NCBI RefSeq assembly: GCF_035046485.1
Contig: NC_085136.1
Location: 81,733,734-81,797,733 of the forward strand
Origin: Aedes albopictus
Lineage: Eukaryota > Arthropoda > Insecta > Diptera > Culicidae
Direction of reading: 5' to 3'
Length of the DNA stretch: 64,000 bases
Shown here: positions 57,440-64,000 of the stretch, in pieces
Numbering within the stretch: the stretch's first letter is position 1
How the letters are laid out: each line of letters starts with the position of its first letter
Translations under genes and position numbers: made by a program
The notes under the pieces: generated by a model
Database searches by the model: none
What the model was told of the DNA's origin: nothing
Seen by the model: the letters and a program-made list of their open reading frames with translations, nothing else

Positions 57440-57949
57440 TAAATATCTAGAGTGAACGCTAACAGCGTTAACATAACAAATGTAAGCTGTAGTTATGAGT
57501 TTTATTCAAGCATATGCCCAGTGAATTCCTATCGTGGATCATTTCAGGGAAAATTTGATAAAATGGGTTCTTGAGGAATATCAAAATGCTTTTCTGATCC
57601 ACAATACAAAATAATACATGCACATTTTAAATAGTAGAAAATAAGTGAACTTTATTCACAAAATCATAATTTGTGCATAGTAATAAACTATTCGGATAAA
57701 TGTCGCATTCGGGTAAGTATCGCATTCGGGTAAGTGTCGCATTCGGGTAAATGTCGCGTTCGGGTAAATGTCGCATTCGGGTATTTGGCATTCGGGTATA
57801 TGTTACATTCGGGTAAATGGTTTTCGGGTAAATGTCTTTCGGGTAAATGGTTTTCGGGTAAATGTTATAGAATCGATGAAAAGACACTAGACCAGCCGAT
57901 GACTAAAACCGCTAGATAAGAGTTATGTGCTTAGCAGGTAGGGCAGTCC

Positions 57950-58450
57950 GCGCACTGTTGTATTTCCGACTTCAGCTTGATTAGGTACGTTCCGAATACT
58001 CAATAGGGAGGTGCGTACCCAAGGTGGTAGCCCCTTGAGCGCCATGTAGGCAGAGCAGCCCCGGTATGGAAGCCTGTTTTAAACCGTCACCTACCAGAAA
58101 AAATGCAAAACTAGAGAAAACGGATTGATTTAACGGCAACAGACCAGGCAACGATTTACGGATAACGATTGGAAAATCAAATCTTGGAACGTGAGAACTT
58201 TAATTCAACCCACACGTCTTGCGCACCTGGCTCGTGAACTGCAGAATGCCGACGTTAATGGGGCTACAATTCGCAGATCAACGAAAAAAAAAAACTTTTG
58301 TTGAACCTGTCATTGGAAAAATATCATCTCGTTACCAACAATATTGCTCTGCGGCTTGTGGCATTCGCTGCTAGAGCAATGCAAATCAGCAGTACCTATT
58401 TACTTCGCACGTGAGAATGTCCGAAAATACACCTAGCGATACCCGAATGA
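57950..58450 (+). pseudogene. RTE-type LINE 5' fragment
   Basis: At 58170-58283 the plus strand reads WKIKSWNVRTLIQPTRLAHL, ARELQNADVNGATIRR, the start of an APE endonuclease as in RTE-clade LINEs. After a deletion, RLVAFAARAMQISSTYLLR with the remains of the following ARKNVRK-type motif reads at 58352-58430. This is a broken 5' fragment inside foldback element C. Confidence 0.7.
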
Positions 58451-59100
58451 TGATACTTGCTTGCAGTGCATGATACTACCATAAGAGGATAACATGAAAA
58501 AAGTGACGCGTTCAAGTTTAAACTCGGCACGCTGCGATCAGACATATTTGAAAATTCTTCAGTTGGAAGTTGCAACGCATGATACCCTGGTATCCTCAAA
58601 ACTGAAATGGTTATATATCTGCCATTTTTCAAAGATTTGAATAATCTTGGGATTCGATTCAGAAACTTATGTTTTATTGGGAGCTTATCCGAGTGAACCG
58701 GTCTGATTACCGTGGTTTTCGGAAAATCCGGATTTTCAGGAATATGTTCCGCATGTCAGCTACAATAACCATCAAAGATCATAAAGCAATAAACCAATCA
58801 GTCTTGTCATCAGTCCATTGGTGGGCTATTCCAGAAAAAAAAAATCTCAAAAAGTCATGGCTATCAATAACATTTTCTTACACCTCATCCCCTCTCAACC
58901 CCACAATGTATTGACGGATTTTCTGAAACTCCGGGTGACCGGACCAGTTTATTCGCATAACATATCGATAGATTAAGCACATATGAGTTCGGAGCTGAAT
59001 CGGTATCTGAACGGGCGGTCTTGAGCTCTGACACGCAAGTTAAATTTCTACTGCGTTTCAATCAAAACATTGAAAGCATTTATATTAAATATTTTCGACT
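58451..59100. other. Interior of foldback C, unassigned
   Basis: No gene, repeat or transposase motif was recognised. Confidence 0.35.
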
Positions 59101-60301
59101 CGTGTTCAGTTCAAGTGCAACATTACATGAAAGAACAGCCTATGTTTAAAAGAAGGAAAAATATCAGATGAAAAATTATAAAATTAGGAAACTTGAAAAA
59201 AAAAACCCAGAAGGTGTAACCACTGATGAAAAAAAATCAGCAGTTGACATGACGCAATGAAATGAGTAAACTTGAAAGACTAGCCTATGTTTGAAAGAAG
59301 GAAAAATATCTAAAAAAAAGGCATCAGCTAATGAAGAACAGCTTGTGTTCAAAAGGAAATTTTTTTTATGAGACATTCAGCAGTTTGTACAGCGTACAGG
59401 AAAACGATGTTGGGGTCAATATGATCCAAACAGGCACGCTGAACGTGCATTACGCCATCGTGGTGCGAAAAACCGAACAACCTAGGAGGGTTAATAAACG
59501 TGAAAGAATAGCCTATGTTTCAAAGAAGGAAAAATACATGAGAAAAAGACAGCAGCCATAACATTTAAACATAGTACAAATACGAAACTTGAAAGAATAG
59601 CCTATGTTCAAAAGAAGGAAAAAATCATCAATAAAAAAAATCACAACCATAATGTCCACTGTCAGCACAAATAACAAATTTGAAAGAACAGCATATGTTG
59701 AAAAGAAGGAGAAACGCAGTGAAATTATGAAACTTGGAAGAAGAGCCAATATTAAAGATAAGGAGAAATCTTCCATGGAAAATCAACTACTTCACCAATG
59801 CCAACGAAAACTACATTGCAAAACAAGTTACCTTAATAATAAACACCCTTGAATGAAATATTTGCTGTTTAATGTTTGATATTATTAACATGATTAAATT
59901 GCTATACAACTTAACGTCTATTCTTTGTGGGGTTTTTCGTCACCGTTGAATTTTATGTTTCGAGATTTGTTGATTTTTTTCGGTGAAAACATATTTTTCG
60001 TCCAAACATACTTTCAACCAAATAAGTTCACTAACAAATAAATTCAGATACCCAAATCTGGAATATTTTTTTCCACTTAAATCTCTTTTCATCGGTTAGC
60101 GCCTTTCGACCAAATGTCCATTCGACGAATTGACCATTCGACTAAATGTCGTATGCTTCTTCTTCCACAAAATGGGTTTCGACCAAATGTCCATTCGACC
60201 AAATGTCCTTTCGACCAAACGTACTTTCGACCAAATGTCATTCGACCAAACGTCATTCGACCAAATGTCATTCGACCAAATGTCCTAAAGCCTTCTGGAG
60301 G

Positions 60302-61140
60302 TACCAGGAGGTCTCATGAGGTTTCAGAGACGTGTCAGAGGAACTCAGGGGGTCTCAGGCAGTACCAGAAAGTCTCAGGGGCCTTTCAGGGGATGCTAGC
60401 GGCCTGTCAGGGGGTCTCAGGGGCATTTCATAGGCGTTTCTAAGGTTCCAGGTGGATTCAGAGAATTTTTGAAGTGTTTCAAGGGATCTCGAGAGACGTC
60501 TGGTTGTACCTAGAGGACTCAGGGACATTTCAGAGGGTTCCATGAGGTTTCAGTGAGTACCAGGAGGTTTCAGGAGCACTTTAGGGAGTGCCAGGGGTGT
60601 TCTCTTGGGGCTTGCATGGAGGCCCAGAGGCATTTCAGTTAATTTCAGGGACGTTTCAGGCGCTTTCAGGGGTTACCAGAAGGTCTTTGGGACATTTCAG
60701 GGGCTTTCAGGGAGTACCAGGGCAGGAAGTATTAGAAGCTTTTAAGGAGTCTCTGTGAGTTTCTAGGAGGTCTCTGGGGCATTTAAGGAGACCTCAGGGG
60801 TGATTCAAGGGATTTCAGGTGGGTTCCAAGGGGTTTCAGGGGGTTTACGGAGCGCTTTTAGGTGTTTCAAACGACTTCAGTTTGGCTCCAGAGGGTATTA
60901 GGGGCTCTTCAGGGGGCTAAGGGAGTTCCAGGGATGTTGTAGGATCAGGAGCGTCTCATGGGGACTCAGGAGGTTTCAGGGGATTTAAGGGGTGTTTCAG
61001 GGGTTTTAAGGGAATTTCAGATACAGCCCTGGAACTCACTGGATGCTTCTGAAACACCCCTTATACCTTTTGAAACGCTTCTGGAAAGGTTTCATTCCCT
61101 CTAAAATAAAACTCAAAACGACCCTGAAGCCCCCTGAACA
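60302..61140 (+). repeat. G-rich minisatellite with short reversed end
   Basis: TTTCAGGGG and TCTCAGGGG words run to about 61020. From 61025 the plus strand reads CCTGGAACTCACTGG and TGAAACACCCC, the reverse orientation. Confidence 0.75.
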
Positions 61141-61671
61141 GTGTTGCAATACCAGCCCTTTAGTTTACAAAGGGGACCTGGCTATTTCAATATTTGTGTC
61201 ACATTTCTGAAATGTTGCAAATATTAATACTGACAAGAAACTATCAGAAGTAATTTCTTTCAACACAATGCAAGTACATTATTCTGCAATGGTTTTAATG
61301 CCCCGCATCACTGCTTTGCTGAGAGGAGCTGATTCTTTCGGAACCACTTAACATGGACCTCAAATTTCCATAACAATTTGTCCACGTCAGTCATCACTTT
61401 TGGCACCAGTGCATCATTCACTCGGGAAAATTGTTTTATGTCACCTCAACGAGACGTCCACTTGCAAATCAACTTCCTTTACGTACTCACGAGACAGAGC
61501 ATTACTGCCTGAGACTTTCAAACGAGACATATGAAAACGATGGAGAAAAAAATGCCGGACGGATTCCAGCCACGTCCCAAAATGCTTTCACCGACACTTG
61601 ACTCCGGAATGGTAATGAAGCTGGGGCTTTTTTTTTTGTGGGAGCAATTTCCGTTGGAAAGGGCGCCTGTA
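61141..61671. other. Unassigned DNA
   Basis: No gene or repeat was recognised. Confidence 0.3.
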
Positions 61672-61877
61672 CACTCCAGATCAAAAGTTTGGGGTCATCC
61701 TACTGAAAAACACAGTATTTTATAGGCTCATATCTCTGCAAATTTGCGTTCCCAATTCCAGAAATCTGACTCTCATTAGCAAGATGTTAAGTCAAGAAAC
61801 TCCAGACATGGCTAATCTTCGTGCTTTTAAAACAGCATGATTTTGAGGGGGTCATCCCAAACTTTTGAGCGAGTGTG
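61672..61877. mobile_element. 206-bp Tc1/mariner-type MITE
   Basis: CACTCCAGATCAAAAGTTTG and the inverted CACACTCGCTCAAAAGTTTG are related ends. They are bounded by TA (61670-61671 and 61878-61879). The layout is that of a very short Tc1-type derivative. Confidence 0.75.
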
Positions 61878-61879
61878 TA

Positions 61880-63060
61880 CCTACCGAAAGTGGAATGTGA
61901 TGTCGGTCGTAATTTGTGCTTGATGCTTTACCAGGTACGGTTTTGAGTGTATAGTGTATGAATATTTACATACTTGATCAGTCAAGCATGGTTTAAGAGC
62001 AATCGTTAGAATCTGTGTTGTGGACATGCGTCTTAGGTATGGAAATTGTGAACAGTTCAATTTCCATATGTTGCTTTGACAAATGGGAATGATATCCTTT
62101 GTTAAAGAGGCGACAAAAATGCATGTTGTAGGTGAATTGGATCCAAATTCGGTCCGCAAACAGCAGAAGTTCTACGGAACAAAACAAGAGCGTATTTTAT
62201 CATTTTTTATCGTTATAAAACTATTTTCAAAATAATGACATTTGTAGGAGTAAGCACCGCTCCGAGCTGTACAACCATGTGTTTACTCTTCCTGCGGTCA
62301 GATCAATTCCAGACTTTACATGATACCATCATGCCCTTTACTGGAAGCAAAGCAAGTCACTCAGCTTGTTCGACTGCAAATTATTGCACCCTTTGTGGTT
62401 CCTGTGGTTAAAGCCATCTAGTATGTAGATGTAGAGTAGATACTCCCAAGTAATTAGAATTTAAATCTGGAACCACTCCGGCACCCGAAGCAACCCAAAC
62501 ACGCCATAACAATCTCTCATCTGCCTCTGGGAATGACTCTTGGAATCCGTAGTGCTTTACAGCACTTACTCTCGGTGGCGTCGTCGCCGTCGCCATCGTC
62601 CTTCCAGACTCCATTCTATCGTAGAGCAACAGCTGCTGCTGTGCTGTGAACGGTACCAGAAAACCTTAATTGCAATTAGATAATTCATAACATGGTCGTC
62701 GCAAATGGATGGGTGAAGGGCGAAACTACCGAAGGAGTGGTTCAACACTCTCCATTCATAGGTACCTACGGTCCTTCACTATGCATGCATACGAACGACT
62801 ATGTGGGAGTTGAACCACTTTTCTTACCACAAAATGCTTGTACGAAGCACACTGCTATTCAAATGAAGTTTCCTATAAGGTCCAATGAATGGGATACGCC
62901 TTAAAGTCAAGGCAAAACCGCACAAGGAGGCAATTGATGTCGTTTATGTCCGGAGAAAATGTTGAACCTACAGTTAGCTGCTGGTGCATTCCTTAAGAGG
63001 ATGGACCAAAAAAAATCTACGAATTTATAAACTATAGTTTTTATCATTTGATTTTCCAAC
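61880..63060. other. Single-copy-looking DNA, no gene recognised
   Basis: Frames of 60-92 codons overlap on the minus strand without domains. No repeats were recognised. Confidence 0.3.
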
Positions 63061-63194
63061 AGGAAAAGTGCTTATGCGAGGTCCCATGTCTTTAACCTTT
63101 TTCGTACTCTGGGAAGGCTATATGTTTACTCCAAAAATGTCTTTATGCAATTCAGTATCATAATTTACATTTTATATAACTCATTTTGATATCG

Positions 63195-63480
63195 TAATGG
63201 CCATTTTTTCCGAACTGACTCATTATGCAACTAAAATGAGTTGCATAATAAAAAATAGTTGTATAATGTTCATGATGCAACTCATTTGAGTTGCATTATG
63301 AACATTATGCAACTCAAATGGGTTGCATTATGAAAAAATCATTGCATAAAATTTTGTATGGAACTCGTTGCAAAACTCGATTTTTTCAGCACTCTTCTTA
63401 TTTATCCAACTCGGCAAGCCTCGTTGGATAAATGTACGACTCGTGCTGAAAAAATCAACTTTTTGCAACTCGTTACATAA
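63195..63480. repeat. Cluster of short palindromes (AATGAGTTGCATAAT type)
   Basis: TGCAACTCATTTGAGTTGCA and related words form several overlapping palindromes at 63215-63340. A larger hairpin follows: GATTTTTTCAGCAC / GTGCTGAAAAAATC around TTTATCCAAC / GTTGGATAAA (about 63378-63455). It is probably a MITE, but its ends were not resolved. Confidence 0.6.
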
Positions 63481-63511
63481 ATAACTATTATGATAGAAGG
63501 CGCGGACGGTC

Positions 63512-63586
63512 GAGTCCCATTTTACCAATCGACTCAGTTCAACGAATTGAGATGATGTATGTATGTATGTATGTATGTATGTATGT
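63512..63586 (+). repeat. Dispersed module followed by ATGT microsatellite
   Basis: GAGTCCCATTTTACCAATCG through AACGAATTGAG matches 20466-20510. It is followed by about eight ATGT units (63555-63586). Confidence 0.75.
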
Positions 63587-64000
63587 CTGTGCGCAAAAAA
63601 AGTTCACTCACTTTTTTGACCTTCCTCTGGATCCATCCGGATCTACACTCCATGATGCGACGACCAACTTTTTCATTCACGTCTAAAGTTTCTTGACCCA
63701 ACCGGGTCCAGTGCTCAACTTGGGCACACTGACCAACTCCGATCAAGAGTTGGATTTAACAACGCGTAATTTACGTATTTTTCTAACAATCGTGGCCGAA
63801 TCTCTGTTTAAATCATGTGTTTTTATTGTTCATTTCAGTTAATGAATAATGATTTATCATAGCGTTTTTAATGCGCTGTGTAAATGTAAATGTAAAATAA
63901 TCTTTCAACATGTATTTCAACCATTTATATTTGGATAGATTAATAATTCGCTGCTGGGATTTCTCGTTCACACCCGCATGATATTTTCGGTTAAACATTT

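Larger units (their letters stand above)
54637..57874. mobile_element. Foldback-type DNA transposon B (inner)
   Basis: The element is 3238 bp and is flanked by GATGAAAAG at 54628-54636 and 57875-57883. The left end GGTTCTATAACATTTACCCG is matched by the inverted right end GATTCTATAACATTTACCCG. Each terminal repeat, about 185 bp, has eleven units of the type ACATTTACCCGAA. It is inserted at the inner edge of the left terminal repeat of C; the same GATGAAAAG occurs uninterrupted in the right repeat of C. The interior includes CCTTCTTTT-GGCTGTTCTTTCGA copies (about 55078, 55495), a 503-bp palindrome and a TA MITE. No transposase was seen. Confidence 0.9.
54428..60293. mobile_element. Foldback-type DNA transposon C (outer)
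   Basis: The element is flanked by TTCTGGAG at 54420-54427 and 60294-60301. The terminal inverted repeats are about 209 bp each (54428-54636 and 60085-60293), of high similarity. Each is made of ten units of the type ACATTTGGTCGAA, seven plus three around a short spacer (ACCCATATTATGG / ACCCATTTTGTGG). Without the nested element B it is about 2.6 kb. The interior has an RTE fragment (57950-58450) and five or more copies of GAAAGAATAGCCTATGTTT-AAAGAAGG (59130-59715). No transposase was seen. Superfamily is open: the 8-9 bp duplications fit hAT, P-like or Mutator-like groups. Confidence 0.88.

Noticed and set aside
62692..62904. A 70-codon frame with clean start and stop
   Set aside because: It is short, has no motif, and similar frames are expected by chance in this composition.

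Overview
This window reads as repeat-rich nuclear DNA of an insect, most likely a culicine mosquito of the Aedes type (inference). The grounds are the mix of elements: a DD37E mariner, R1-, RTE- and Penelope-type retroelement remnants, tRNA-headed SINEs, many MITEs with TA, TTAA or 8-bp target duplications, and long degenerate minisatellites. I could support no intact host protein-coding gene, rRNA gene or functional tRNA gene. Nearly all long open frames are remnants of mobile elements or read-through of short-period repeats.

Layout. 1-8100: single-copy-looking DNA, a TA-flanked inverted-repeat element (1828-2770), a dead DD37E mariner (3438-4367), a 2.3-kb TIR element with a 41-bp perfect hairpin (4391-6653) and a foldback MITE (7225-7976). 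8100-11660: 24-bp minisatellite with a 408-bp higher-order period. 11.7-20.4 kb: SINEs, a TTAA MITE split by a 3.2-kb foldback transposon (14191-17358), and G-rich minisatellites. 20.5-29.3 kb: a decayed minus-strand R1-type LINE, interrupted by a CCAGACAACC-ended element that itself carries a nearly intact LINE (22360-25056), and by a small TA MITE. 29.4-32.4 kb: a Penelope-like element arranged as a 1.39-kb inverted dimer with hammerhead-like motifs. 32.4-49.2 kb: satellites, RTE remnants, hAT and TTAA MITEs, a 660-bp SINE, GC-rich single-copy-looking islands. 49.2-53.9 kb: a foldback-type interior, a second inverted 24-bp-type array and a dimeric satellite of about 155-bp monomers. 54.4-60.3 kb: two nested foldback transposons, the inner one holding a 503-bp perfect palindrome and a TA MITE. 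60.3-64 kb: minisatellite, small MITEs and unassigned DNA.

The strongest candidate for something undescribed is the foldback family at 14191-17358, 54637-57874 and 54428-60293. All three have 8-9 bp target duplications, GG-starting termini and arrays of ACATTTnnnCGAA-like units at both ends; the variable core differs from element to element but is the same at the two ends of each element. They also share an interior motif, also found at 49220-50240, and have no visible transposase. Insertion order can be read from nested target duplications: G-rich minisatellite, then the outer foldback, then the inner foldback, then the palindrome and MITE inside it.

All alignments were done by eye. Family assignments rest on motifs, termini and target duplications, not on database searches.
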